From Clostridia bacterium (GTDB taxonomy: Bacteria; Bacillota; Clostridia; Oscillospirales; Acutalibacteraceae), in NCBI GenBank assembly GCA_017503135.1, contig JAFVTQ010000001.1, positions 186,001 to 250,000 on the forward strand: a DNA stretch of 64,000 nucleotides. Reading direction: 5' to 3'. This document shows positions 16,504-25,712 of the stretch, piece after piece; positions within the stretch are counted from its first letter, which is position 1, and each line of letters starts with the position of its first letter. Under the pieces are notes generated by a model. The model was not told where the DNA came from. It made no database searches and saw only the letters and a list, made by a program, of their open reading frames with translations. The translations under genes and the position numbers were made by a program.

Positions 16504-19233
16504 ATGTCTTTATTGAAAAAAATCTTTGGTGATTATTCAAGCAGAGAAGTTAAGAGAATAATCCCGATTCAGAAAAAAGTTTTGGCTCTTGAAGAAGAAT
16601 ACAAAGGGTTAACTGATGCCCAGCTTCAAGCAAAAACTGTTGAGTTTAAAGAAAGATTACAAAAAGGCGAAACTCTTGATGATATTTTGCCTGAAGCATT
16701 TGCAACTTGTCGTGAAGCATCTGCTCGTGTTCTTAATATGCGTCATTTCCCAGTTCAGATTATTGGTGGTATAGTTCTTCACCAAGGCCGAATTGCAGAA
16801 ATGAGAACAGGTGAAGGTAAAACACTTGTTGCAACTCTTCCTGCATATCTTAATGCACTTTCAGGCAAGGGCGTGCATATTGTTACTGTCAATGACTATC
16901 TTGCTCGCCGTGACTCTGAATGGATGGGTAAACTTTACCGTTTCTTAGGTCTTACAGTTGGTCTTATCGTTCACGATTTAGATGGTGAACAAAGAAGAGC
17001 AGCTTATGACTGTGATATTACTTATGGTACAAACAACGAAATGGGATTTGACTATCTTCGTGATAATATGGTTATCTATGCAGAGCAAAGAGTTCAGCGT
17101 GGACATAACTTTGCAGTTGTTGACGAAGTTGACTCAATTCTTATTGATGAAGCAAGAACACCTCTTATCATTTCCGGTATGGGTGACAAGTCAACCGAAC
17201 TTTATAAAATCGCAAACGAATTTGCAAAACGCCTTAAAATGTGTAAAGTTAAAGAAGTTGACGCGAAACAGGGCGTTGAAAGTTTTGCAAGTGATGATGA
17301 CGATTTCGTTGTTGATGAAAAAGCAAAAACTGCGTCACTTACACAGAACGGTATTAAGAAAGCTGAAAAATTCTTCGGCGTTGAAAACCTTGCTGATGTT
17401 GAAAACCTTACAATTCAGCACCATATTGACCTTGCAATTAAGGCAATCGGTGTTATGAAACGCGATGTTGACTATGTTGTTAAAGATGGCGAAGTGCTTA
17501 TCGTTGACGAGTTCACAGGCCGTATTATGATTGGTCGTCGTTATTCTGATGGTCTTCATCAGGCTATTGAAGCAAAAGAAAACGTTAAGGTTGAGAGAGA
17601 GTCAAAAACTCTTGCAACTATTACATTCCAGAACTATTTCAGACTTTATAATAAGCTTTCCGGTATGACAGGTACTGCAATGACAGAAGAACACGAGTTC
17701 CAAGAAATCTATGAACTTGACGTTATTGAAATTCCAACAAACAAGCCTGTTATCCGTAATGACGAAGATGATGTTCTTTATAAAACAGAACTCGCAAAAT
17801 ACAATGCGATTATTGAACAGATTCTTGAATGCAATGTAAAAGGTCAACCTGTTCTCGTTGGTACAACAAACATTGAAAAGAGTGAACTTTTAAGTAAGGT
17901 TCTTAAAAAACGTGGTATTAAACACGAAGTGCTCAATGCTAAATATCACGACAAAGAAGCTGAAATTATTGCACAGGCAGGTAAATTCGGAGCAGTTACA
18001 ATCGCAACAAATATGGCGGGTCGTGGTACTGACATTATCTTGGGTGGTAACCCAGAATATATGGCAAGAAATGAAATGAGAAGAATGGATTATTCTGATG
18101 AGCTTATTGCAGAGGCAACAGGCTTTGCAGAAACAGATAATACAGATATTCTCGAAGCAAGAAAAACATATCAAGAACTTGAAAAGAAATATAAAGAGCA
18201 ACTTCGTGACGAGGCAGATAAAGTGCGCGAAGCAGGTGGTCTCTTTATTATCGGTACAGAGCGTCACGAATCACGAAGAATTGATAATCAGCTCCGTGGT
18301 CGTGCAGGACGTCAGGGTGACCCTGGTAGAAGTAAGTTCTATCTTTCAGCAGAAGACGAGTTGCTTCGTTTGTTCGCAGGTGACCGTTTCTATAATATTC
18401 TTGATACATTCAAGAGTATGGGCGATATTCCTGTTGAAGCAAAAATGTTCACAAGCACAATCGAAGGTGCACAGAAGAAAGTTGAAGGCAATAACTTTGC
18501 AATGCGTCGTAATGTTCTTCGTTTTGACGACGTTATGAATAAGCAGAGAGAAGTTATTTATGGTCAACGTAATAAGGTGCTTGACGGTGCAGACATTCAC
18601 GCAACAATCCTTAAAATGATTGATGATTATGTGAATGAAACTGTTGATTTTTATTGTCCTGCTTCAAATGAACCAAAAGACTGGAATATCAACGGACTTA
18701 TCAATAAATTCAAATATCTTGCAGGTCCTGACATTGAAAATAGCTATAATAGTCCAGAGCAGTTCAAGGAATATTTCTACAACAAAGCGATGGATATTTA
18801 TAATGCAAAGAGTGCTGAATATGGCGAACAAATTATGTCAGAATTAGAGCGCAAGGTTCTTCTTCATAATGTTGATATGCGTTGGATGGACCACCTTGAT
18901 GCTATGGAAGAATTAAAACGTGGTATTTATCTTCGTTCTTATGCACAGCAAGACCCTGTTGTTGCATTCCGTATGGAAAGCTTTGATATGTTCGACGAAA
19001 TGACAGCGCTTATCCGTGAAGGAACAGTCACAACACTTCTTCTTTTCAAATTGAAGAGTGAAGAAGATGTTAAACGCGAACAGGCGGCAAAAATTACTGC
19101 AACAAGTGGTGGCACAGACGGTAGCGAGAAAAAGCAACCTGTTAAAAAAGGACAAAAAGTAGGTAGAAATGACCCTTGTCCATGTGGTAGCGGTAAGAAA
19201 TATAAAAAGTGCTGTGGTGCAAACGAACAGTAA
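16504..19233 (+). CDS. secA: preprotein translocase ATPase SecA
   Basis: 909-residue motor that drives unfolded preproteins through SecYEG at the inner membrane. Walker A is [17 protein letters not shown], Walker B/DEAD-type is [16 protein letters not shown], and the second nucleotide-binding fold has NMAGRGTDI and [15 protein letters not shown]. The C terminus ends in a zinc-binding SEC-C motif ([16 protein letters not shown]) used for SecB or membrane contact. Length is slightly above the usual 840-900. GAAAGGA precedes the ATG. It is followed after 12 bases by an unrelated membrane protein, so it probably heads a three-gene unit. Confidence 0.96.
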   Translation: MSLLKKIFGDYSSREVKRIIPIQKKVLALEEEYKGLTDAQLQAKTVEFKERLQKGETLDDILPEAFATCREASARVLNMRHFPVQIIGGIVLHQGRIAEMRTGEGKTLVATLPAYLNALSGKGVHIVTVNDYLARRDSEWMGKLYRFLGLTVGLIVHDLDGEQRRAAYDCDITYGTNNEMGFDYLRDNMVIYAEQRVQRGHNFAVVDEVDSILIDEARTPLIISGMGDKSTELYKIANEFAKRLKMCKVKEVDAKQGVESFASDDDDFVVDEKAKTASLTQNGIKKAEKFFGVENLADVENLTIQHHIDLAIKAIGVMKRDVDYVVKDGEVLIVDEFTGRIMIGRRYSDGLHQAIEAKENVKVERESKTLATITFQNYFRLYNKLSGMTGTAMTEEHEFQEIYELDVIEIPTNKPVIRNDEDDVLYKTELAKYNAIIEQILECNVKGQPVLVGTTNIEKSELLSKVLKKRGIKHEVLNAKYHDKEAEIIAQAGKFGAVTIATNMAGRGTDIILGGNPEYMARNEMRRMDYSDELIAEATGFAETDNTDILEARKTYQELEKKYKEQLRDEADKVREAGGLFIIGTERHESRRIDNQLRGRAGRQGDPGRSKFYLSAEDELLRLFAGDRFYNILDTFKSMGDIPVEAKMFTSTIEGAQKKVEGNNFAMRRNVLRFDDVMNKQREVIYGQRNKVLDGADIHATILKMIDDYVNETVDFYCPASNEPKDWNINGLINKFKYLAGPDIENSYNSPEQFKEYFYNKAMDIYNAKSAEYGEQIMSELERKVLLHNVDMRWMDHLDAMEELKRGIYLRSYAQQDPVVAFRMESFDMFDEMTALIREGTVTTLLLFKLKSEEDVKREQAAKITATSGGTDGSEKKQPVKKGQKVGRNDPCPCGSGKKYKKCCGANEQ

Positions 19234-19245
19234 GGAGGAATAAAG

Positions 19246-20757
19246 TTGAGCGATAAGAAGAAACTTGATGGCAATACACCTGAAAATGAAAACTATCGTG
19301 ACGAAATGGACGAACTTGTTCGTATTTTCAAAGAAGAACTCAGCAAAGCGCAAGAAGAAGCAGAAGAATCAGATGATTTTGATGTTGATAACATTGAGGT
19401 TGAGGGCTATGACCCTAAAACAGTTTCTCTTGATGAAAAACGCAGAGCAATAGTTGACTTTGACAACAACTGTGAATGCTGTGGTGAAAGACCACGGGGA
19501 ACGAAGAAAAATCCTGACAGTATTTTCTGTGAAGAATGTGAAGCAATTCTTGAAAAATATCCTTATGACTGGAAAGGCCTTGTTTCAGTTGTAGTTATAT
19601 TAGCTGTTTTAATTTTTGGCGTAATCAAATTTGCCATTGATACACCTGTGTTTTCTTATATGAAAAGTGGTGACAAAAACTTAAAAGAAAATAAACTTTA
19701 TTCAGCGGTCAGCAATTATGATATGGCAGAGGATTGCATTGAAGAAGAATTAAGAGAAAATTATAAGAAACTTTATGCAAAACAAATTGTTGCTGGTTAT
19801 AAAGCAAACAATATGGATATGGTTACAAATGCGTTTTCATATTTTGGCAATTCTGACTTTCTTTTATTTATGTTAAAAGATGTTTCAGAAATTGATGAAG
19901 AAATGAGTTTGATGCAAGCAACAACGACTATGATTCAGCAACATCTTGAAGAATACGATGTAACTGAATATGATAAAATTATTGCTGAGCTTGATTCACT
20001 TTCAGGAAAAAGAATTTACGAAAGCAACGGCTATTATCTTGATGAAACTAATGTCGAATTTACACCTAGTGGAGCAGAAAAAGGTTATATTTATGACGAA
20101 AGCTGGCTCAATATCTATAAATATGCAGCAGCTCAGTCTAATGGCAAAGACGAATCAGTAACGATTGAATATCTTGAAAAGGCTTTGGGTTACACAGAAT
20201 ATGTTGACCGTGTCTGGACAACTGTTTTGGCGAGTGCTTATATAGGCACAGAACAATATGATAAGGCTGAAGCTTTACTTAAAAATATTAAGAACAGTAA
20301 TGATGAAGGTATAGATGATAACCTTATTCTATCAATGATTTATCGTTATCGTGACAAGAACTATCAAAGAGCAGTTGACATTTGTGTTAATGGTCTTAAT
20401 GGCCTTTCAAGACTTGAAGACGGTTATGACCTTGTTGCGCAAATTGGTTACACTCTTTCAATGCAAAAGACACTCAATCTGATTATGCTCGGTAAATACA
20501 CAGATGCTTATGAGTCGGCAGAAGAATGTTGCACATATCAGATGGATTCGCTGGAAACAGTAAATAGCCAATCAAGGGATATGCTAGCAATTTTAGCACT
20601 TGCAACAAAGAATACAGAAGCATATGATGAGCTTAAAAAAGAAATTGAAGATTCAGGTGAATATGGAATTCCATTCTCACAAGATGTAACAGACTATAAA
20701 GCTGGCAAAATCACACTTGAAGAAATTGTAATGAGCGGGAGATATGATTTATTATGA
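19246..20757 (+). CDS. zinc-ribbon membrane protein with TPR-like repeats, unknown function
   Basis: 503 residues, starting at a TTG seven bases after a perfect AAGGAGG. Residues 1-70 are acidic and probably disordered. A Cys cluster (CECCG at 76-80 and FCEEC at 94-98) looks like a zinc ribbon, one transmembrane helix spans about 111-130, and the remaining 370 residues are helical with TPR-like spacing (EKALGYTEYVDRVWTTVLAS, YIGTEQYDKAEALLKNI). This predicts a cytoplasmic zinc head and an extracytoplasmic repeat domain, or the reverse. It lies 12 bases after secA and overlaps the next gene by 4 bases. No function recognised. Confidence 0.7.
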   Translation: MSDKKKLDGNTPENENYRDEMDELVRIFKEELSKAQEEAEESDDFDVDNIEVEGYDPKTVSLDEKRRAIVDFDNNCECCGERPRGTKKNPDSIFCEECEAILEKYPYDWKGLVSVVVILAVLIFGVIKFAIDTPVFSYMKSGDKNLKENKLYSAVSNYDMAEDCIEEELRENYKKLYAKQIVAGYKANNMDMVTNAFSYFGNSDFLLFMLKDVSEIDEEMSLMQATTTMIQQHLEEYDVTEYDKIIAELDSLSGKRIYESNGYYLDETNVEFTPSGAEKGYIYDESWLNIYKYAAAQSNGKDESVTIEYLEKALGYTEYVDRVWTTVLASAYIGTEQYDKAEALLKNIKNSNDEGIDDNLILSMIYRYRDKNYQRAVDICVNGLNGLSRLEDGYDLVAQIGYTLSMQKTLNLIMLGKYTDAYESAEECCTYQMDSLETVNSQSRDMLAILALATKNTEAYDELKKEIEDSGEYGIPFSQDVTDYKAGKITLEEIVMSGRYDLL

Positions 20758-21311
20758 TGAGAACAGTTTATATAATCGTAAAATTTCTTACATTACCTGG
20801 CGCAATTCTTCATGCTTTCTTTGAACATATGAGTTGCCGCTGGACAAAGGTAATTGTTGATGACGCACGAGTGGTTCAGGCAAACGAAATGTTAAGCCAC
20901 GTTGACCATGAATTGATTAAGAGAAAGAGCGCAAGCTTTGATGTTTGCTTTATTCCGTTCTTTTTCAATTTGGCACTTGGTTTCTTATTGCTTATGAATG
21001 GTGCAACAACAGTCTATTATTTTGGCAAATATAACGATGGTCTTGCTTGGATTTGCTTGTATCTTGGAATTTCACTTTGCACAAACCTCTTTCCACAGAT
21101 TGAAGATGTTATGATGCTTAAAGAGAATTTCTTTGCAAACAACGATAAAAAAATCAGCAAAATTCTTGTAGCACCTTTTTATGCAATCTTCTTTGTCGGT
21201 GCAAAAATTGAAAGTTTGGGTATCACACTTTTAACATCAATTATATTTTCATTTGCAGTACCAACAATTCTTGGTCTGTTTATCCCAACACTATATAACT
21301 TAATGAAGTAA
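20754..21311 (+). CDS. small membrane protein of unknown function
   Basis: 185-residue membrane protein with about three to four hydrophobic segments (VYIIVKFLTLPGAIL, FFFNLALGFLLLMNG, WICLYLGISLCTNLF, and ITLLTSIIFSFAVPTILGLF). The N-terminal segment continues into LHAFFEHMSC, a His/Glu-containing helix that recalls, but does not match, membrane metalloprotease HExxH motifs. ATGATG at the start overlaps the TGA of the zinc-ribbon protein, so the pair is co-translated and probably works together. A strong terminator follows. Confidence 0.65.
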   Translation: MMRTVYIIVKFLTLPGAILHAFFEHMSCRWTKVIVDDARVVQANEMLSHVDHELIKRKSASFDVCFIPFFFNLALGFLLLMNGATTVYYFGKYNDGLAWICLYLGISLCTNLFPQIEDVMMLKENFFANNDKKISKILVAPFYAIFFVGAKIESLGITLLTSIIFSFAVPTILGLFIPTLYNLMK

Positions 21312-21321
21312 ACAAAAGCAT

Positions 21322-21355
21322 AAAAAAGCCTCAACCGCAAGGTTGAGGCTTTTTT
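21322..21355. terminator. bidirectional terminator with GCAA tetraloop
   Basis: A 15-base perfect stem (21322-21336 with 21341-21355) closed by a GCAA loop, with A-run on the left and T-run on the right, between convergent transcription of the secA unit and trpS. Confidence 0.92.
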
Positions 21356-21431
21356 ATTGTAATCTGATTAGGGAAAAAATTCAATTTGTTGTAAAAAATG
21401 GTGGGAGTTTATCCCCACCACAAAAAATATA

Positions 21432-22439
21432 TTATAACTGATATAAGCCTGATTTTTTCATAGCCTTATTCAAAGTTCTTTGTGCAAGGCGACTTGCTTT
21501 TTCTGCACCATTTTTTGCGCACTCGTTAAGATATGCTTTGTCGTTAATAAGACGATTAAACTCTGTCTTGAATGGACGAAGTTCTTCAACAACTGCTTCT
21601 GCAACTGCACTCTTAAAATCACCATAACCTTTGCCGTCAAAATCTTTTTCAATTTGTTCATAAGAAAGACCTGTGCAACAAGAATAGATACCCATAAGAT
21701 TGTTGATTCCATCTTTGCCGTCTGCAAATCTTACTTTTGCTTCACTGTCTGTAACTGCGCTCTTAATCTTTTTCACAATTACATTATCGTCATCAAGCAT
21801 TGAGATATAACCCTTTGGATTTATGTCAGACTTGCTCATTTTTGAAGTTGGGTCCTGAAGTGACATGACTCTTGCACCAACCTTGCCGATAAATGGCTCT
21901 GGGAGTGTGAATGTGTTGCCATAAACTGTATTAAAACGTTCTGCAATATCACGAGCAATTTCAAGGTGTTGTTTCTGGTCAGCACCAATTGGCACATAAT
22001 CTGCCTGATATAAAAGAATGTCAGCAGCCATCAAAATTGGATATGTAAACAAACCTACATTGACATTTTCAGGGTGCTTTTCGCTCTTATCCTTAAACTG
22101 TGTCATTCTTGCTGCTTCACCGAACTGTGTGCAACAATTCAAAAGCCATGCAAGTTGTGCGTGCTGTGGCACATGGCTTTGAATAAACACAATGCTTTCT
22201 TCAGGGTCAAGACCGAGTGCCAAAAGAATTGCATAAAGCTCCATTGTGTTTTTGCGAAGAGTTGCAGGTTCAGGACGAACTGTAAGAGAGTGCAAGTCTG
22301 CAACAGCATAAAGACAATTATAATCGTCCTTCATATTTTTCCAGTTTTTAAGTGCGCCAAGATAGTTGCCCAAGGTTGGAGTGCCTGTTGGTTGAATTGC
22401 ACTTAAAACTATTTTTTTCTTTTCTACGGTGTTTTCCAT
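21432..22439 (-). CDS. trpS: tryptophanyl-tRNA synthetase
   Basis: 335-residue class I synthetase charging tRNA-Trp. The HIGH-type motif is in TGTPTLGNYLGAL, and the KMSKS loop is SKMSKSD. Length is normal (about 330). AAAGGTGA precedes the ATG, and a consensus promoter lies 38 bases further upstream. The leader is only about 35 bases, too short for a T-box, so tRNA-sensing attenuation is unlikely here. Confidence 0.94.
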   Translation of the reverse strand: MENTVEKKKIVLSAIQPTGTPTLGNYLGALKNWKNMKDDYNCLYAVADLHSLTVRPEPATLRKNTMELYAILLALGLDPEESIVFIQSHVPQHAQLAWLLNCCTQFGEAARMTQFKDKSEKHPENVNVGLFTYPILMAADILLYQADYVPIGADQKQHLEIARDIAERFNTVYGNTFTLPEPFIGKVGARVMSLQDPTSKMSKSDINPKGYISMLDDDNVIVKKIKSAVTDSEAKVRFADGKDGINNLMGIYSCCTGLSYEQIEKDFDGKGYGDFKSAVAEAVVEELRPFKTEFNRLINDKAYLNECAKNGAEKASRLAQRTLNKAMKKSGLYQL

Positions 22440-22477
22440 TTGTGTATCACCTTTGCTAAAAATTTTGTATCCTATAT

Positions 22478-22506
22478 ATTAAACTATTTTTTCAATGTTT
22501 TGTCAA
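22478..22506 (-). promoter_or_regulatory. sigma-A promoter for trpS
   Basis: Minus-strand TTGACA (22501-22506), 17-base spacer, TTTAAT (22478-22483). Confidence 0.8.
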
Positions 22507-22513
22507 CAAAAAA

Positions 22514-22540
22514 TACGGGCGATTTGTGAATCGCCCCTAC
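22514..22540. repeat. dispersed GGGCG palindrome
   Basis: GGGCGATT and AATCGCCC (22517-22536) around TGTG, flanked by CTAC on the right. A near-identical copy is at 63667-63690 and a variant is at 63229-63254, so this is a dispersed palindromic element between genes. The copy lies just upstream of the trpS promoter and downstream of a small ORF. Confidence 0.75.
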
Positions 22541-22549
22541 AAAACATTT

Positions 22550-22690
22550 TTATTTTTCCATAAATGCTTTTGCCACAATTTTGAGTTGCTCAACTGTTTT
22601 GAATGTTGCGCCTGACTCAATAATTGCACTTTGAACGGAAATTGGCAACGTGTCAAAATATGCTTTGACTTCTTCGCTCATATTTTTCAT
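22550..22690 (-). CDS. small conserved-looking protein, 46 residues
   Basis: Reads MKNMSEEVKAYFDTLPISVQ at its N terminus and ends FMEK. An internal ATG at codon 4 gives a 43-residue alternative. The composition (acidic helix, YFDTLP, then SAIIESGATFKTVEQLKIVA) looks like a real small helical protein rather than chance. GAGGTG lies seven bases ahead of the first ATG. It follows the glnQ transport operon on the same strand, and the terminator hairpin of that operon contains its ribosome site. No family assigned. Confidence 0.6.
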   Translation of the reverse strand: MKNMSEEVKAYFDTLPISVQSAIIESGATFKTVEQLKIVAKAFMEK

Positions 22691-22724
22691 AAAAAATCAC
22701 CTCGGTAATATTTTACCAAGGTGA
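22691..22724 (-). terminator. terminator-like hairpin containing the next gene's ribosome site
   Basis: On the minus strand a 12-base stem (22713-22724 with 22697-22708, one mismatch) is followed by six T residues (22691-22696). The right arm contains GAGGTGA, the only ribosome site for the 46-residue ORF, so terminator and translational lock coincide. Confidence 0.7.
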
Positions 22725-22736
22725 CATTTGTTTATT

Positions 22737-23480
22737 CTATAAAACTTTTGATAAGAAATCTTTAAGTCTTGGGTTTTGTGGATTTTCGAAGAAATCCTGT
22801 GGATTATTCTCTTCAATAATCTTACCCTCATCCATAAAGATTACGCGAGTTGCCACTTCTTTTGCGAAGCCCATTTCGTGAGTAACAACAACCATTGTCA
22901 TACCCTCACGAGCAAGGTTTTTCATAACATCAAGAACTTCGCCGACCATTTCAGGGTCGAGAGCACTAGTAGGCTCGTCAAAAAGCATTACTTCAGGCTC
23001 CATACAGAGTGCACGAACAATAGCAACACGCTGTTTCTGACCACCTGAAAGCTGACTAGGATATGCATCTGCTCTGTCTTTAAGGCCAACACGGTCTAAA
23101 AGCTCAAGAGCTTTGCTTTCAGCTTCTTCTTTGCTCTTTTTAAGAAGTGTCATAGGTGCTTTTGTCATATTTTTAAGCACATTCATATTTGGGAAAAGGT
23201 TAAAATGTTGGAATACCATTCCCATTCTCTGACGATGCATATTGATGTTTGTCTTTTTGTCTGTAATATCAACACCATCAAAGAAAATTTTACCCGATGT
23301 AGGAATTTCAAGAAGGTTGAGTGAACGAAGAAAAGTTGATTTACCACTTCCTGATGGTCCGACAATAACAACAACTTCACCTTTTTTGATTTCGCAGTTG
23401 ATGCCGTCAAGTGCTTTAACAACACCGCCTGTATAATGTTTTTTAAGGTTTTCTACTTTAATAAGTACATTATCTGTCAC
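22737..23480 (-). CDS. glnQ: polar amino-acid ABC transporter, ATP-binding subunit
   Basis: About 247 residues. Walker [11 protein letters not shown], signature [15 protein letters not shown], Walker [16 protein letters not shown], and switch His in [10 protein letters not shown] are typical of the GlnQ/HisP group (polar amino-acid uptake). The longest ORF starts inside the permease gene; a GTG at 23478-23480 ten bases behind AAAGGAGG is the better start and gives [19 protein letters not shown]. It overlaps the permease stop by 11 bases. Binding protein and permease are upstream on the same strand, making a complete importer. Confidence 0.93.
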   Translation of the reverse strand: MTDNVLIKVENLKKHYTGGVVKALDGINCEIKKGEVVVIVGPSGSGKSTFLRSLNLLEIPTSGKIFFDGVDITDKKTNINMHRQRMGMVFQHFNLFPNMNVLKNMTKAPMTLLKKSKEEAESKALELLDRVGLKDRADAYPSQLSGGQKQRVAIVRALCMEPEVMLFDEPTSALDPEMVGEVLDVMKNLAREGMTMVVVTHEMGFAKEVATRVIFMDEGKIIEENNPQDFFENPQNPRLKDFLSKVL

Positions 23481-24216
23481 TCTTACGCAACCTCCTTTCG
23501 AGAATGCCAACAAGCCATGATAAAATCATAACGAGAACAAGATAAATTACTGCTACTGAGAGAAGCGGAATGAAATATTCAAAAGTTCTTCCCGCGATTG
23601 TGTTGCCTGCTTTTGTTAAGTCGATAACACCAACATAACCTGCTACTGATGTTTCTTTTAAGAGTGCAATGAACTCATTACAAAGAGTTGGAAGCACAGC
23701 CTTGAACATCTGTGGAATAACGATAAAACGCATTGTCTGGAAATAGTTAAAGCCAAGGCTTCGACCTGCCTCAAACTGACCGTGGTCAATAGACATAATG
23801 CCTGCACGGAAGATTTCAGCAACATAAGCACCCGAATTTATACCGAATGCGAAAATTGCAACTGGAATTCCGTCATCAGCAAGAGCAAAGATAACGAAAT
23901 ATGAAATCATCAACTGAACAACAACAGGTGTGCCACGTGTAACTGTAAGATAGAATTTACAAATTCCGTTAAGCACTGCAAGAACATAATATCCTGCACC
24001 GCCACGAAGTTTCATTGCTTCTCTATTCTTGTCAAAAGATGTACGAATTGCCGCAACAAGAATACCAAGAATAATACCGATTGCCAAAGCGCCAAATGTG
24101 ATGGTGAACGTGTTTTTCAGACCATCTATAAGGAACTTATAACGGTCGCCATCAATCATAACTTCTTTAAATCTCTCAAAGAAAGCCATTAACGCACCAA
24201 TAATATGGTCAAGCAT
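23470..24216 (-). CDS. polar amino-acid ABC transporter, permease
   Basis: 248-residue membrane permease of the His/Glu/Gln/Arg type with about five membrane helices. The coupling helix (EAA) motif is seen in [20 protein letters not shown], preceded by [17 protein letters not shown], and the N-terminal [20 protein letters not shown] begins the transport core. It probably acts as a homodimer because only one permease gene is present. AAGGAGA precedes the start. Between it and the binding-protein gene lies a strong hairpin. Confidence 0.92.
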   Translation of the reverse strand: MLDHIIGALMAFFERFKEVMIDGDRYKFLIDGLKNTFTITFGALAIGIILGILVAAIRTSFDKNREAMKLRGGAGYYVLAVLNGICKFYLTVTRGTPVVVQLMISYFVIFALADDGIPVAIFAFGINSGAYVAEIFRAGIMSIDHGQFEAGRSLGFNYFQTMRFIVIPQMFKAVLPTLCNEFIALLKETSVAGYVGVIDLTKAGNTIAGRTFEYFIPLLSVAVIYLVLVMILSWLVGILERRLRKSDR

Positions 24217-24238
24217 AAGATTCTCCTTTCATAAACTC

Positions 24239-24269
24239 AAAAATTCAGGGCGGTATTATCCGCCCTGAA
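24239..24269 (-). terminator. hairpin between binding protein and permease genes
   Basis: TTCAGGGCGG (24244-24253) pairs with CCGCCCTGAA (24260-24269), and the minus strand continues with five T residues. Such partial terminators after a binding-protein gene commonly let it be made in excess of permease and ATPase. Confidence 0.8.
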
Positions 24270-24292
24270 CGAAAATTAATAAAAACTATTTA

Positions 24293-25114
24293 TTATTCTG
24301 CTGGAAGGAAGTATGGGTCAAGGTCTTCGAATGTAGCTATTTTGCCACCATCTTTAACGATAACAACCTGAACACCTGTTGCGTATGATGATGAGAAATC
24401 AACGCTCTCAAGTCTTTCGTCAGTAACTGTCATACCAGCCATACCCATATCATATTTACCTGACTGAACACCAGGAATAATTGAGTCAAATGCAACGTTT
24501 TCGATAACAAGGTCATAACCAAGCTTGTCAGCGATAATCTTTGCAACTTCAACGTCGATACCATAATACATATCACCATCAATGTATTCATATGGTGGGA
24601 ATTCAGCATTTGTTGCCATAACAAGATTTGGTTTATCTGTATCAACTGCTGTTACAGGAACACCAACAAGAGCTTCATCTGTACCGTTTATGTATTTATC
24701 AACAATTTTCTTAACTGAGCCATCAGCGATAAGGTCTTTGAGAGCATTATCAACTGCTGTTTTAAGGTCTGTGTTACCTTTCTGGAAGCAGATAGCATAA
24801 TCTTCAACTGCATATTCTGTTTCAAGAATTTTAAGACCTGTGTTAGCTGCTACATAAGCTTTAGCTGGTTCGTTATCGATAATAACGCAATCAACTTTTG
24901 CATTTTTAAGAGCTTCAACTGCTAATGCACCATTGTCATAACGAACAACTGCATCTTCACCGAAGTCGCCTGATGAATAAATATCACCTGTTGTGTTTGT
25001 CTGAACACCGATTTTAATTGCGTCTGCATCTTCTTTACCGCCACAAGCTGCGAAGCAACCAACGATAAGAACAAGAGCAAGAGCTACTGCAAGAATCTTT
25101 GTTGTCTTTTTCAT
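24293..25114 (-). CDS. polar amino-acid ABC transporter, substrate-binding lipoprotein
   Basis: About 273 residues, exported and anchored by lipid. The start at MKKTTKILAVALALVL is chosen because AAAAGGAG lies upstream and it begins a lipoprotein signal with VGCFAACGG as the lipobox region. The mature part is SBP family 3: PPYEYIDGDMYYGIDVEVAK, GKYDMGMAGMTVTDERLESV and VDFSSSYATGVQVVIV are the family's ligand-lobe signatures. An unusual feature is that the N-terminal part (IKIGVQTNTTGD to KKIVDKYINGTDE) resembles a second lobe-2 half placed before the lobe-1 signature, so lobe order looks permuted. Substrate probably a polar or basic amino acid. Confidence 0.85.
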   Translation of the reverse strand: MKKTTKILAVALALVLIVGCFAACGGKEDADAIKIGVQTNTTGDIYSSGDFGEDAVVRYDNGALAVEALKNAKVDCVIIDNEPAKAYVAANTGLKILETEYAVEDYAICFQKGNTDLKTAVDNALKDLIADGSVKKIVDKYINGTDEALVGVPVTAVDTDKPNLVMATNAEFPPYEYIDGDMYYGIDVEVAKIIADKLGYDLVIENVAFDSIIPGVQSGKYDMGMAGMTVTDERLESVDFSSSYATGVQVVIVKDGGKIATFEDLDPYFLPAE

Positions 25115-25159
25115 AATTAAATCTACTCCTTTTAAGTTGATTTGAATTTTTATGAAGTG

Positions 25160-25187
25160 ATTATACATCAATATTCATAAAAGTCAA
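25160..25187 (-). promoter_or_regulatory. promoter of the amino-acid ABC transporter operon
   Basis: Minus-strand TTGACT (25182-25187), 16-base spacer, TATAAT (25160-25165). TATGAATAAAT lies directly upstream of the -35 and TATGAATATTGA within the spacer. These look like half-sites of an arginine-type repressor box, but this is tentative. Confidence 0.7.
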
Positions 25188-25201
25188 GTATTTATTCATA
25201 A

Positions 25202-25257
25202 AAATAAAAAATATTCACTGTTTTTATGTATTTTTATACATTATACAGTGAATATTT
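25202..25257 (-). terminator. long hairpin downstream of the GtrA gene
   Basis: A 13-base perfect outer stem (25209-25221 with 25245-25257) and a nested ATGTAT/ATACAT stem, followed on the minus strand by TTTTTATTTT. It ends the surface protein/GtrA transcript ahead of the transporter promoter. Confidence 0.7.
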
Positions 25258-25262
25258 GAAAT

Positions 25263-25712
25263 TTATGCATCTTTTTTGAATATTACCAATTTGCTGAAAA
25301 CATAGTTTGAAATAACTATAATCACCTGAGCTACAGTTTTAACGACCAACTCGCCTATTGGAATTATATTTTCAGTAAATTCTGGTTGCCACACAAAGCG
25401 GTCGGCTTTTGCACAGTCGATAAAAATAAATGAAATGAGCATTTCAAGTCCATAAGAAAAAACTCTTGCTCCAAAAAAGAGTGTGATTTCTTTGAATTGC
25501 TCTTTACCTTTGGTTTTACTTTCAAAAACAAGAATTCTGTTAGCAACATAAGCAAACACCACTGCGCCAAACCAAGCCACAGTCAGTGCTATATAGTAAT
25601 TGACATTAAATGCTCTTAATCCGAAATGAATTATATAATTGACAACAGTTGTTAGTCCACCGACTATTACATATATAATCAATTCGCGATATTTCTGAAT
25701 TAGTTTTTTCAT
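25263..25712 (-). CDS. GtrA-like membrane protein
   Basis: 149 residues, four membrane helices, with the GtrA family opening YVIVGGLTTVVNYIIHFGLR and the later VANRILVFESK segment. GtrA proteins are thought to help flip or present undecaprenyl-phosphate-linked sugars for cell-surface glycosylation. Its start codon shares bases with the stop of the surface protein upstream, so they are co-translated; glycosylation of that surface protein is a possible role (inference). Confidence 0.85.
   Translation of the reverse strand: MKKLIQKYRELIIYVIVGGLTTVVNYIIHFGLRAFNVNYYIALTVAWFGAVVFAYVANRILVFESKTKGKEQFKEITLFFGARVFSYGLEMLISFIFIDCAKADRFVWQPEFTENIIPIGELVVKTVAQVIIVISNYVFSKLVIFKKDA

Noticed and set aside
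22440-22510. T-box leader for trpS
   Set aside because: The promoter leaves a leader of about 35 bases, far too short for a T-box.
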